The notes under the pieces: model-generated | What the model saw: only the letters and a program-made list of their open reading frames with translations | What the model was told of the DNA's origin: nothing | Database searches by the model: none | NCBI GenBank assembly: GCA_016722025.1 | Contig: JADKGZ010000019.1 | Span: forward strand, 24,504 to 88,503 | Reading direction: 5' to 3' | Source of the DNA: Acidimicrobiaceae bacterium | GTDB lineage: Bacteria; Actinomycetota; Acidimicrobiia; Acidimicrobiales; Ilumatobacteraceae | Length of the DNA: 64,000 nt | Made by a program: the position numbers and the translations under genes | Part shown: positions 41,678-50,775 of the stretch, one piece after another | Layout: every line of letters begins with the position of its first letter | Position numbering within the stretch: the first letter of the stretch is position 1

Positions 41678-42253
41678 TCAGGACCCGACCCGCTGCACGA
41701 ATTCGGTGATGCGCTCGATGAACGCGGCACGATGGAACCGCTCGAACTGCTCCCACGTGGTGAGGCTGCGCGTGTCGTGCACGCGATCGAGGAAGAGCAG
41801 CCCGTCGAGGTGGTCGCACTCGTGCTGAAAGGTGCCGGCGGTGAGGCCGCGGCGCACTTCGTCGTGCTCGGCCCCGTCGCGATCCCACCAGCGCACTCTC
41901 ACGTTCACGTGACGCATCACGTTGCCACGCATGTCGGGCACCGACAGGCACCCTTCGTTGATCTCCACCAGCTCACCGTCGAGCGGCTCGATGACCGGGT
42001 TGACCACCACCGTGAGGGGAATGCGCGGCTTGTACGGGTAGCGCGGGTTGTCGCCGACCTCGATGGTGGCGATGCGCACCAGCTCGCCCACCTGCGGTGC
42101 CGCGATGCCGGCACCGTTGGCGGCATGCATCGTGTCGATCAGGTCATCGATGAGCTGCTGGGTGGCCGGCCTCGCCAGCTCGTCGAGCGTGAGCTCGCGT
42201 GAGCGCTCGCGCAGCAGGGGGTTCCCGACGTGGAGTATCTCTCGAACCGTCAC
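41678..42253 (-). CDS. def: Peptide deformylase-like protein inside the hut operon
   Basis: A metallohydrolase of 191 aa with all three deformylase motifs: GAGIAAPQ, NEGCLSVP (metal cysteine) and QHECDHLDG (two metal histidines). Peptide deformylase normally removes formyl from new proteins. Here it lies between hutU and hutF, with a 3-bp gap to hutU and no gap to hutF. HutF makes N-formylglutamate, and no HutG-type deformylase is seen in the window. This protein may therefore hydrolyse formylglutamate. That is inference; it could also be an ordinary deformylase. Confidence 0.85.
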   Translation of the reverse strand: MTVREILHVGNPLLRERSRELTLDELARPATQQLIDDLIDTMHAANGAGIAAPQVGELVRIATIEVGDNPRYPYKPRIPLTVVVNPVIEPLDGELVEINEGCLSVPDMRGNVMRHVNVRVRWWDRDGAEHDEVRRGLTAGTFQHECDHLDGLLFLDRVHDTRSLTTWEQFERFHRAAFIERITEFVQRVGS

Positions 42254-42256
42254 GCC

Positions 42257-43927
42257 TCAACCTTCGCGCATGGGAATGCGGACACCACGTTCATCGGCGA
42301 CGTCGATCGCGCGCTGGTAGCCGGCATCGGCATGACGGATGACGCCCATGCCCGGGTCGGTGGTGAGCACACGGTCGAGCTTCGCCGCTGCCAGGTCGGT
42401 GCCGTCGGCCAGCGCCACCATGCCGGCGTGGATGCTGCGCCCGATGCCCACGCCGCCGCCGTGGTGGATGCTGACCCAGGTGGCGCCGCTGGACGTGTTG
42501 ACCAGCGCGTTCAGCAGTGGCCAGTCGGCGATGGCGTCGCTGCCGTCGAGCATCGACTCCGTCTCGCGGTACGGCGAGGCGACCGAGCCCGAGTCGAGGT
42601 GGTCGCGACCGATGACGATGGGCGCCTTCAGCTCGCCACGGCGAACCATCTCGTTGAACCGCAGGCCGAGGCGTTGCCGCTCGCCGTAGCCGAGCCAGCA
42701 GATGCGAGCCGGCAAACCCTGGAACGCAACGCGCTCGGCCGCCAGCCCGATCCAGCGATGCAGGCCTTCGTCGTCGGGGAACTCTTCCAGCACCGCCTTG
42801 TCGGTGGCGGCGATGTCGGCGGGGTCGCCGCTGAGCGCCACCCAGCGGAACGGGCCCTTGCCCTCGCAGAACAGCGGTCGGATGTACGCGGGCAGGAAGC
42901 CGGGGTAGTCGAAGGCGCGCTCGAAGCCGCCCAGCTTGGCCTCGGTGCGCAGGCTGTTGCCGTAGTCGAAGACCTCGCTGCCCTTGTCCATGAAGCCCAC
43001 CATCGCCCGGCAGTGCATGGCCATGCTCTCCCGGCTGCGACGAATCAGCTCCTGCGGGTTGGTGCGTGCCATCTCGGCAGTGGCCTCGGGGGTGAGATCG
43101 ACCGGCACGTAGCTGAGCGGATCGTGCGCGCTGGTCTGATCGGTGACGATGTCGGCAGGGAAGTCCATGTCGAGCAGTTACGGCACCATCGTGGCCGCGT
43201 TGCCCACCACCCCGACCGAGAGCGGCCGGCCCTCGTCGCGCGCCTTCGTGCAGCGAGCCACTGCGTCCTCCAGCGAGTCGGCGATCTCGTCGAGGTAGCG
43301 GTGCTCGTGACGCCGCTCGACGCGCCAAGCGTCGACATCGATGCACAACGCCACACCATCGTTCATGGTGACTGCCAGCGGCTGCGCGCCACCCATGCCA
43401 CCGAGACCGGCGGTGAGCGTGATGGTGCCGCGCAGCGTGCCCGGCCGCCCGGGTGCGCTGAACTTGCGGCGGCCGATCTCGGCGAAGCACTCGTAGGTGC
43501 CCTGCAGGATGCCCTGGGTGCCGATGTAGATCCACGACCCTGCGGTCATCTGGCCGTACATGGTGAGGCCCATGTCCTCCAAGCGGCGGAACTCGTCCCA
43601 GTTGCCCCACTCGGGCACCAGGTTGCTGTTGGCCAGCAGCACGCGCGGTGCCCACTCGTGGGTGCGGAACACCCCTACCGGCTTGCCCGACTGCACGAGC
43701 ATCGTCTCGTCGGCCTTCAAGGTGGTGAGCGTGCGCGCCATCGCGTCGAAGGCCTCCCAGCTGCGCGCCGCACGGCCGGTGCCGCCGTAGACCACCAGGT
43801 CGTCGGGGCGCTCGGCAACCTCCGGGTCGAGGTTGTTGTGCATCATGCGATACACCGCCTCCTGCGGCCAACCGAGGCAGTTCAACTCGGTACCACGCGC
43901 AGCGCGGACGGGTCGGGGACCAGACAT
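42257..43927 (-). pseudogene. hutU: Urocanate hydratase HutU, with in-frame TAA
   Basis: Urocanase of 556 codons that turns urocanate into imidazolonepropionate. The NAD-binding loop TAGLGGMGGAQP is in the N-terminal part, and VTDQTSAHDPL and SIHHGGGVGIG follow. One TAA (43180-43178) interrupts the frame between GNAATMVP and LLDMDFPADIV, where urocanases usually have PEL. A GAA-to-TAA change would explain it. Everything else is intact and the neighbouring hut genes are whole, so an error is plausible. ATG 43927 overlaps the hutH stop by one base. Confidence 0.9.
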
Positions 43928-45474
43928 CACAACACCTCCAACGGGCCGATGGCGGCTTCCACCGCGCTGAGAACGCTGCCATCGGCGAGCAGCTGTTCGG
44001 CGGTTCTGAGATCTGGCGACAACCAACGATCGGGGCCGGGCCCGGCGACCCGCTCGCGCACGACGCGCACCGCTGCGGCAGTACCCGCGGCCGGCTGCAG
44101 CGGAGTGCGCAGATCGATGGCCGCCGCGGCGCAGACCATCTCGACGGCGAGCACGCGGCGCAGGTTGGCGATCGAGCGACGCAGCTTGCGAGCCGCCGCC
44201 CACCCGTTGGAGACGTGGTCTTCCTGCATCGCACTGGTGGGCATGCTCTGGGTGCTGGCCGGCACGGCCAGGCGCTGGTTCTCCAGTGCCATCGACACCT
44301 GTGTGTAGTGCGCGATCATCATGCCGCTGTTGACGCCGGCGTCGGGCGACAGGAACGGGGGCAGGCCGTGCGAGCGGGCAACGTCGAGCATGCGGTCGGT
44401 GCGCCGCTCGGCGATGGCCGCCAGCTCGCTGGCCGCGATGGCGAGGAAGTCGCACACGAACCCGACGGGGGCCCCGTGGAAGTTGCCGCAGCTCTCCACC
44501 CGGCCGTCGGGCAGGATCATCGGGTTGTCGATGGCCGAGACCAGCTCGCGTTCGGCGATCATGCGGGCGTGGGCCATGGTGTCGAGCGCAGCGCCGTGCA
44601 CCTGTGGCGAGCACCGCAACGAGTAGGCGTCCTGCACCCGCGAGTCGCCGTCGCGGTGGCTGGCGACGATGCCCGAGCCGGCGAGCACCCGTGTGAGGTT
44701 GCGCGCGCTGACCGCTTGCCCCACCTGCGGGCGCAGCGCCTGCAGGTCGGCAGCGAACGCGCGGTCGGTACCGAGCAGGCCCTCCACCGTCATCGCCGCG
44801 GTGACATCGGCAAGTCGAGCGAGCTCGCCAAGGTCGTGCAGCGCCAGGCAGAGCATGCCCAGGATGCCGTCGGTGCCGTTGATGAGCGCCAGGCCCTCCT
44901 TCGCGCGCAGTGCGACAGGGGCGAGGCCGGCGCGCTCGAGTGCTGCGGCTGCTGGCTCGGCATCGCCGCCGGCCCACACTTCGCCCTCACCGATCAACGC
45001 GAGCGCGCAGTGGCTGAGCGGCGCCAGGTCGCCACTGGCGCCCAACGAACCGTGCTCGCGCACCACAGGGGTGATGCCGGCGTTCAGCATCGCCAACTGC
45101 AGCTCGGCGATCTGGGGCCGGGCACCGGAGTACGCCATGGCCAGGCTGCGGGCGCGCAGGAAGAGCATCGCCCGCACCACTTCAGGTTCGACGGTGTCGC
45201 CCATGCCGGCTGCGTGCGACCGCACCAACGCGACCTGCAGCTCGGCGGTGCGCTCGGCCGGAATGACCGTGCTGGCCAGCGAACCGAAGCCGGTGGTGAC
45301 CCCGTAGACCGGCGTGTTGCCAGCCACGAAGCCATCGACGAGGGCCGCCGAGCGCGCCATCGCCGCGTGTGCCTCGGTGGCGAGGCGCACCTGTGCACCC
45401 CCGCGGGCGACGGCCACGACATCATCGAGGGCGGCGCCCCGACTACCAAGTTGGATATCGCTGATGTCTTTCAT
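43927..45474 (-). CDS. hutH: Histidine ammonia-lyase HutH
   Basis: Histidase of 515 aa that removes ammonia from histidine to give urocanate. The Ala-Ser-Gly triplet that forms the MIO cofactor is in GSLGASGDL (residues 146-148). The catalytic Tyr57 is in VYGVTTGFG. QEDHVSNGW carries the late catalytic Glu. These fit a true histidase rather than an ergothionase. It heads the operon; ATG 45474 lies 30 bp from the divergent iclR start. Confidence 0.95.
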   Translation of the reverse strand: MKDISDIQLGSRGAALDDVVAVARGGAQVRLATEAHAAMARSAALVDGFVAGNTPVYGVTTGFGSLASTVIPAERTAELQVALVRSHAAGMGDTVEPEVVRAMLFLRARSLAMAYSGARPQIAELQLAMLNAGITPVVREHGSLGASGDLAPLSHCALALIGEGEVWAGGDAEPAAAALERAGLAPVALRAKEGLALINGTDGILGMLCLALHDLGELARLADVTAAMTVEGLLGTDRAFAADLQALRPQVGQAVSARNLTRVLAGSGIVASHRDGDSRVQDAYSLRCSPQVHGAALDTMAHARMIAERELVSAIDNPMILPDGRVESCGNFHGAPVGFVCDFLAIAASELAAIAERRTDRMLDVARSHGLPPFLSPDAGVNSGMMIAHYTQVSMALENQRLAVPASTQSMPTSAMQEDHVSNGWAAARKLRRSIANLRRVLAVEMVCAAAAIDLRTPLQPAAGTAAAVRVVRERVAGPGPDRWLSPDLRTAEQLLADGSVLSAVEAAIGPLEVL

Positions 45475-45504
45475 TGTGCGCAACAGCCTGCCATACTACG
45501 CAAC
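45475..45504. promoter_or_regulatory. Bidirectional hutH/iclR promoter
   Basis: Only 30 bp separate the two start codons. ATACTA (45493-45498) reads as CATACT on the plus strand and TAGTAT on the minus strand, so one element could serve as the -10 box for both. On the plus strand it lies 7 bp from the iclR ATG, implying a leaderless mRNA. Short ACGCAACA-like repeats may be the IclR binding site. Confidence 0.45.
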
Positions 45505-46185
45505 ATGTCGCAAGCCTCCCAGAGCTCGCAGCCGCGTGCCACGGATCGTGGCTTGGCATTGCTCAAAGTGGTCGCCGATCACGGCTCGGCCAACCCCGAT
45601 GGCATCGCCTTGGCCGACGCGGCACGCGCGGTCGACCTCTCGGCGAGCACCGCCCTACGGCAGTTGCGCTCGCTGGAAGCAGCCGGCTTCGCCAGCCGCA
45701 GCGCCGATGGGCGCTACGTCCCAGGGCCAGAGCTGCTGCGCATCGCCCGCGCCCTCTCCACCACCGCCACGCTCCCCCGCCTGGCCGACGCGGCGCTGCT
45801 GCAGCTCGCCACTGTCACCGGCGAGTCCGCCTATCTCGCCGAGGCCGCCGACGCTCACCACGCCGTGTACGTGGCCAGCCGGCCCGGCTCTCATGCCGTG
45901 CGTCACGTCAGCTGGCTGGGCCAGCGGGTCACGCGCCGCAACTCGGCGGTCGGCGAGGCGCTGGCCGGCAGGGTCGACAGCCGTGGCGTTGCAGTACGGC
46001 TCGACGCCGTCGAAGCCGGCATCACCGCCGTGTCAGCGCCGGTGCGCGGCGCCGACGGCAAGGTGCTGGCCGCCGTCAGCGTGGTCGGGCCGTCGTTCCG
46101 GCTGCACGGCCATGCGCTGGAGACAGCGGTCGCCGCCGTTGCGGCATGCGCGGCCGCCGTCGAACGCGCCCTCGGCGTGCGCTGA
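45505..46185 (+). CDS. IclR-family regulator of the hut operon
   Basis: A 226-aa regulator. The N-terminal winged helix (DRGLALLKVVADHGS and LSASTALRQLRSLEAAGF) is followed by an effector domain ending AAVSVVGPSFR. It is divergent from hutH, with a shared 30-bp intergenic region, so it probably controls histidine breakdown in response to urocanate or histidine. The inducer is inferred. Confidence 0.88.
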   Translation: MSQASQSSQPRATDRGLALLKVVADHGSANPDGIALADAARAVDLSASTALRQLRSLEAAGFASRSADGRYVPGPELLRIARALSTTATLPRLADAALLQLATVTGESAYLAEAADAHHAVYVASRPGSHAVRHVSWLGQRVTRRNSAVGEALAGRVDSRGVAVRLDAVEAGITAVSAPVRGADGKVLAAVSVVGPSFRLHGHALETAVAAVAACAAAVERALGVR

Positions 46186-46346
46186 CGCGGGCCCGGGCCC
46201 GACGCGTCGACGCTTCATCCGACCCACGTCGCCAACTCCCTCTGGAGCAAGCGTTCCGCATGGCGAGTGCACTTGCGAACCGGCGCCACATCGGACAATA
46301 CGATCGGCCTGGCTTCTGGGAGCGATCCGTTCCAAATGTGCTTCCT

Positions 46347-46383
46347 GACGGGATTCGTCTCGGCGTCCGAGACGATTCCCGTC
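46347..46383. repeat. Long hairpin between iclR and a uridine-kinase-like gene
   Basis: Two 17-nt arms (GACGGGATTCGTCTCGG and CCGAGACGATTCCCGTC) pair with one mismatch around the 3-nt loop CGT. It lies in the 272-bp gap between convergent genes, where no gene was found. It could be a two-way terminator, though there is no T-run, or a remnant of a mobile element. Confidence 0.7.
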
Positions 46384-46457
46384 CAGGCTTCACCATCATC
46401 GGCAGCTGTACGGAGTCCCAGCCCCGAGGCGCCGCGGTGGCAGCGCGTCTGCGTGCG

Positions 46458-47189
46458 TCAGTCCACGCCCCGCACGATGATCGGGTGGCGCAGGTCGTTG
46501 TTGTCCACCAGCACATCGGCACGCTGCGCGGGGTCGACCACGTCGAGGTAGTAGCGCATGCCCGACGCGTAGCGGTCGATGCGCGCGCCCCACTCCAGGA
46601 CGTGACCGACGATGTCGATCGGCGTCGTTGGCAGATCGCTGAGAACGAGCTCGAGGCGTTGCAGGTTGACCCGCTGCGCGGCATCGAGGAACACGACCAA
46701 GTCCCAGAACTCGCGCAGCTCGGGGCGTTGGACGAAGATCCCGTCGAACAGCAACACGTCGTCGGCGCCGACTGCTCTGGGTTCGGCGTCGATGGCAGCG
46801 TCTGTGGGCTCGTCGAACACTGCGGTCACCACGCTGCTCCCGGCGCCGCGACGGAACGGCACGAGCAACCGGTCGCGCAGCGCATCGAGATCGTGCGAAT
46901 CGAAGTAGAAACCCACTGGTGAGGTCGCTCCACGGCGGTGACGCACCGTGCGTGGATGATGGAACGAATCGACCGTCGAACGCACGACCCGCACTCCCAG
47001 CCCGAGCAATCGCTGGGCGAGCTCGTCAGCGAAGGTGGTCTTGCCGGCCCCGTCGATCCCATCGATCGCGATCAGGAACGGTCGCCCGGATAGCCGCCGA
47101 CGAGCAATGGTCTCGACGATCTGCGCCAGGACGGCCTCACGCTGCGGGCTCGTGATCGGTCGTGGGTTTCCGTCGAGGCCAGCGGGCAC
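46458..47189 (-). CDS. Uridine kinase-like P-loop kinase
   Basis: A 243-aa P-loop protein. Walker A is GIDGAGKTTFA; STVDSFHHPR and DVLLFDGIFV match the uridine kinase/phosphoribulokinase family. It likely phosphorylates a nucleoside or related alcohol. I start at GTG 47189. It is not coupled to its neighbours. Confidence 0.75.
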   Translation of the reverse strand: MPAGLDGNPRPITSPQREAVLAQIVETIARRRLSGRPFLIAIDGIDGAGKTTFADELAQRLLGLGVRVVRSTVDSFHHPRTVRHRRGATSPVGFYFDSHDLDALRDRLLVPFRRGAGSSVVTAVFDEPTDAAIDAEPRAVGADDVLLFDGIFVQRPELREFWDLVVFLDAAQRVNLQRLELVLSDLPTTPIDIVGHVLEWGARIDRYASGMRYYLDVVDPAQRADVLVDNNDLRHPIIVRGVD

Positions 47190-47297
47190 CCGCTCAGTGT
47201 GGCACCGCTGCGACTGCTGCTGCGTCCAGCAGAGTCTGAAAGAGATGAACAGCCGCAACGTGCTCGGCCACCAGCGCAACGCCCGATCGGTGGCGCC

Positions 47298-48047
47298 TCA
47301 GGGCACCAGCGAACGCAACGGCAGGTAGTCGGCGAGATCCATCGGCACGAAGCCGCGTATGCGCAGCGCTGCGCAGGCTTCCGACGCAGCTGGGTCGGCC
47401 ACGGCCGCCGCGAACGCCGCCCGCAACGCAGGCACGTCACCCGCGTGAGCGGAGCTCGCAACCACCGGCAGGCACGGCACTCGTGGGCCGGCGCCGACGA
47501 CGTGCAGCAGCGACACCGACTCGGGTTCCAGCTCGGCGAACAACGCCCACGACACGGCGTCGATCGATGCCACGTCGGCCCGCCCGGTTGCCACTGCACG
47601 CACGCTCTCGAGATGCGAGCCGGTCTCGACGATCACCGCCGGGCGGCCACCCCATGCGTGCTGCAGGCTGACCCACCCCGACAAGCTGTCGGTGCTGTTG
47701 ACCGCTGCAACGACATCGGCTCGGGCGCGCAGCACGTCGAGCGTCGTGTCCTGAGCACCCACCAGCACCGAGCAGTACGTACCGTCGACAGCGCCCGGCA
47801 CGTCGTAGTCGAATGCGCCGACCACCGTCACCTCCTCGCTCAGCGCCGTGACCAGCGGCCAACCGCACGTCTGCGCCAGCAGCAGGTGCGGGTGGTGCCA
47901 CACCTCGGGGGTCACGACAACCCATTCCAACGTGGTGGGGCCCCAGCCGAGGTGCTTGCGCACCACCGACCACAACTGGTCGGTGGCTGGGCGCAACGGG
48001 GTGAACGGGTACATCGCCAGCGACGCCACCGCCACCTCGGCAGGCAT
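47298..48047 (-). CDS. PhnD-like substrate-binding protein without signal peptide
   Basis: A 249-aa protein with the periplasmic-binding fold of phosphate/phosphonate (PhnD) proteins (for example NSTDSLSGWVSLQHAWG and VETGSHLESVRAVATGRADVASID). No signal peptide or lipobox precedes it, and no transporter genes are next to it, so it may act in the cytoplasm as a sensor or enzyme. ATG 48047 overlaps the desaturase stop by one base. Confidence 0.6.
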   Translation of the reverse strand: MPAEVAVASLAMYPFTPLRPATDQLWSVVRKHLGWGPTTLEWVVVTPEVWHHPHLLLAQTCGWPLVTALSEEVTVVGAFDYDVPGAVDGTYCSVLVGAQDTTLDVLRARADVVAAVNSTDSLSGWVSLQHAWGGRPAVIVETGSHLESVRAVATGRADVASIDAVSWALFAELEPESVSLLHVVGAGPRVPCLPVVASSAHAGDVPALRAAFAAAVADPAASEACAALRIRGFVPMDLADYLPLRSLVP

Positions 48048-48973
48048 CAGGCGATGCCGCGCGAGCCGTATGGCCGGGCACCGGGCGACAACGGGTGGTC
48101 CGGCTGGCAGAACGGGTGCAGGAAGTAGGTGCGCACCACCTCCAGGTAGCCACCCGAGTACAGGCCGGCGCCGGCATCCGCCAGCGCATCGGAACCCAAC
48201 GCTCGGTGCATCGCCGGGATCTTGTACCACTCCAGGTCGGGCACTGCGTGGTGGGTGTGGTGCAGGTTGTTGTTCAAGTACAGCAACGCCATCGGCGGGC
48301 TGGCCTTCACCACGGCGCAACGAGTGCCTTCGGCCACGGCGGCATGCTCGACGAACGAGCGCAGTTGCGTGCACGCCGAACCACCGAGGGAGAACCCGAG
48401 CACGTACACCCAGGGGTTGACACCGACAACACCGAACAGCCACCAACCGAGCGCGACGCTGGCAGCGATGTGCAACGCCCACGGCAGGGCAATGCCGCCG
48501 CCCGACAGCAACCTGATCTCACGGCGCCAGAAGCGCAGGATGCCCCGTGGCACTCCCACCGTCAGCCGACCAGGCACCGTGCGGAGGAACAGGAAGAAGC
48601 GCCGGCGCCACGGACCGGCCTGCTGCCACCTGGGCGGGGCCACGTAGAACGACTCGGGGTCGTCCTCCGGGTCGGTGAGGTCGGACAGGTGGTGCTTGAT
48701 GTGCAACGCCTTGTACCGGTTGAACGGCAGCCAGAACGCCAGTGGAAGGAACCCGATCGCGGTGTTGACCCAGTTCCACCCGGTGGGGTGACCGTGCAGC
48801 AGCTCGTGCCCGAGCGACATCCACAGCCCACCGAGGAGGACGAACGCCACGAACTGCAACGGCCACGGGATGGCTCGATGACCGAGCACGAGTGCCAACC
48901 ACGCCGCGAAGAACCCGACCAGGAGGGCCACCGTGGGCCACTCGATCGTCCGCTGAGAAGTGTCTTGCGACAA
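48047..48973 (-). CDS. Fatty acid desaturase
   Basis: A membrane di-iron enzyme of 308 aa. The three histidine boxes are HELLHGH, HIKHH and NNLHHTHH, with two pairs of membrane helices between them. It introduces a double bond into an acyl chain or a related compound. The start is TTG 48973 with GGGGGCGGAG as ribosome binding site. The promoter region is shared with the divergent mttB gene. Confidence 0.88.
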   Translation of the reverse strand: MSQDTSQRTIEWPTVALLVGFFAAWLALVLGHRAIPWPLQFVAFVLLGGLWMSLGHELLHGHPTGWNWVNTAIGFLPLAFWLPFNRYKALHIKHHLSDLTDPEDDPESFYVAPPRWQQAGPWRRRFFLFLRTVPGRLTVGVPRGILRFWRREIRLLSGGGIALPWALHIAASVALGWWLFGVVGVNPWVYVLGFSLGGSACTQLRSFVEHAAVAEGTRCAVVKASPPMALLYLNNNLHHTHHAVPDLEWYKIPAMHRALGSDALADAGAGLYSGGYLEVVRTYFLHPFCQPDHPLSPGARPYGSRGIA

Positions 48974-49029
48974 CTCCGCCCCCTATGCACTCACCGGCCG
49001 CGTGCCCGGCTCGGTCGAGCGGATGATAG

Positions 49030-49044
49030 TGGAACGACCGTACC
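49030..49044 (-). promoter_or_regulatory. Operator-like 15-mer upstream of mttB-1 and desaturase
   Basis: On the minus strand the sequence is GGTACGGTCGTTCCA, identical to 62979-62993 upstream of mttB-2. It is an imperfect dyad (GGTACG, GT, CGTTCC). A weaker match lies at about 49086-49097. It probably binds a regulator shared by both mttB genes. Confidence 0.6.
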
Positions 49045-49075
49045 GGAACCAAGCTTCACCGCCGGCCGCCGACTC

Positions 49076-49105
49076 GAATTCCTGAGACAACCGTACAAGG
49101 AATTC
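49076..49105. promoter_or_regulatory. Inverted repeat near the mttB-1 start
   Basis: GAATTCCT (49076-49083) and AGGAATTC (49098-49105) form an 8-bp inverted repeat with a 14-bp spacer. It ends 13 bp before the GTG start of mttB-1, so a bound protein or RNA hairpin there would affect expression. Confidence 0.55.
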
Positions 49106-49118
49106 TACGGACCGTGTA

Positions 49119-50723
49119 GTGTCGACCGCCGTGACGGACACGCCGAACGAACCTGCCGAGCCGGGCGCATCGCTATCAGTCGAGACGCGTTCGGAAGGCC
49201 GCCGCGGTGGTCGCGCCAGGTCGGATCGTGGCCCTCGCCTGCCGGCACAGGCACCGTTTCGCCAGCCCAGCATGCGCTTCAACCACACCGAGGTGCTCTC
49301 GACCGACGAGGTGGAGGCCATTCACGAGGCCAGCCTCACCATCCTCGAACGCATCGGCATGGAGTTCCTCGACGGCGAGTCGCGCAGCATCATGCGCGCA
49401 GCCGGCGCCGATGTGGACGAGGCGACGCAGCGGGTTCGCTTCCCGCGCGAGCTGGTCGAGTCGTCGGTGGCGAAGGCGCCTCACGAGTTCACCCTGCACA
49501 GCTGGAACCCTGCCCACAACATGCGAGTCGGCGGTCGCTGGCTCACGTTCGGCACGGTTGCCAGCGCACCGCACTACATCGACCGCCACGGCGTGCGCCG
49601 CACCGGCGATCGGCAAGGTTTCCAAGACCTGCTCAAGCTGGCACAGATGCTCAACATCGTGCACTACATCGCCGGCTACCCGGTCGAGCCGGTCGACCTG
49701 CACCACAGCATCCGCCACCTGGAAGCCACCTACGACATCCTCACCATGACCGACAAGGGCCTGCACTGCTACAGCCTCGGTCGCCAACGCAACCGCGATG
49801 CACTCGAGATGGTGCGCATCGCTCGCGGCATCGACATGGCCACGCTGGATCGCGAACCGTCGGTGATCACCGTCGTCAACACCAACTCCCCACTTCGGCT
49901 CGACGTACCGATGGCGCAGGGGATGATGGAGTTCGCTGCTCACAACCAACCAATCGTTGTCACGCCCTTCACGCTGGCCGGCGCGATGGCGCCGATCACC
50001 CTGGCGGGGGCAGTTGCACAGCAGAACGCCGAAGCGCTCGGCGGGATCACGTTCGTACAGACCATCAACCCCGGCGCACCGATCATGTACGGCGGGTTCA
50101 CGTCCAACGTCGACATGCAGTCCGGCGCACCGGCGTTCGGCACGCCCGAGTACGTGCGCACGGCGATGATGGGTGGCCAGATGGCTCGCCGCTACGGCTT
50201 CCCGTACCGCAGCAGCAACGTGTGTGCCGCCAACGCGCTCGACATGCAGGCGGCATACGAGAGCGTGTTCTCGCTGTGGGGCGCCATCATGGGCGGCGTC
50301 AACTTCCTGATGCACGGCGCCGGCTGGATGGAAGGCGGGTTGCACGCCAGCCTGGGCAAGATGGTGCTCGACGCCGACCTGCTGGCGATGGTCGCGGCGA
50401 TGCTCGAGCCGGTGCCGGTGAACGCCGAGACGCTGGCCATCGACACCATCGAGGAGGTCGGCCCCGGTGGCCACTTCTTCGGCACGCAACACACGCAGGA
50501 TCGCTTCCGACACGCGTTCTACAAGCCCCTCGTCTCCGACTGGCGCAACTACGAGAGCTGGCAGGAAGCGGGTAGCCCCACCGCCGATCAGAAGGTCGAG
50601 CAGTTGGTGCAGCAGTACCTCGCTGCGTACGAGGAACCGGCGATGGACCCATCGGTGAAGGCCGAGCTGCGCGCCTTCGTCGACCGCCGCATCGCCGAGG
50701 GTGGCGTCGCCACGGATTTCTGA
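49119..50723 (+). CDS. MttB-family methyltransferase (non-pyrrolysine), 534 aa
   Basis: A TIM-barrel methyltransferase of the trimethylamine methyltransferase (MttB) family. It has ITVVNTNSPLRLD and the long VTPFTLAGAMAPITLAGA barrel segment. No stop codon interrupts the frame, so it lacks pyrrolysine. Non-pyrrolysine relatives demethylate quaternary amines such as glycine betaine, passing the methyl group to a corrinoid protein. No corrinoid protein is in the window. The dehydrogenase gene follows after 52 bp in the same direction. GTG 49119 or 49131 may be the start. The substrate is unknown. Confidence 0.85.
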   Translation: MSTAVTDTPNEPAEPGASLSVETRSEGRRGGRARSDRGPRLPAQAPFRQPSMRFNHTEVLSTDEVEAIHEASLTILERIGMEFLDGESRSIMRAAGADVDEATQRVRFPRELVESSVAKAPHEFTLHSWNPAHNMRVGGRWLTFGTVASAPHYIDRHGVRRTGDRQGFQDLLKLAQMLNIVHYIAGYPVEPVDLHHSIRHLEATYDILTMTDKGLHCYSLGRQRNRDALEMVRIARGIDMATLDREPSVITVVNTNSPLRLDVPMAQGMMEFAAHNQPIVVTPFTLAGAMAPITLAGAVAQQNAEALGGITFVQTINPGAPIMYGGFTSNVDMQSGAPAFGTPEYVRTAMMGGQMARRYGFPYRSSNVCAANALDMQAAYESVFSLWGAIMGGVNFLMHGAGWMEGGLHASLGKMVLDADLLAMVAAMLEPVPVNAETLAIDTIEEVGPGGHFFGTQHTQDRFRHAFYKPLVSDWRNYESWQEAGSPTADQKVEQLVQQYLAAYEEPAMDPSVKAELRAFVDRRIAEGGVATDF

Positions 50724-50775
50724 GCGCACCCGCGCTACGTCTCAATCACTTCAGGTTTCGAAGAAGGGGAATGCA

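Noticed and set aside
43927..45474. HutH as ergothionase releasing trimethylamine for MttB
   Set aside because: The protein keeps the MIO triplet and QEDHVS residues of histidase and sits in a complete hut operon.
49119..50723. Pyrrolysine in MttB
   Set aside because: The reading frame is uninterrupted over 534 codons with no TAG, so this is a non-pyrrolysine relative.
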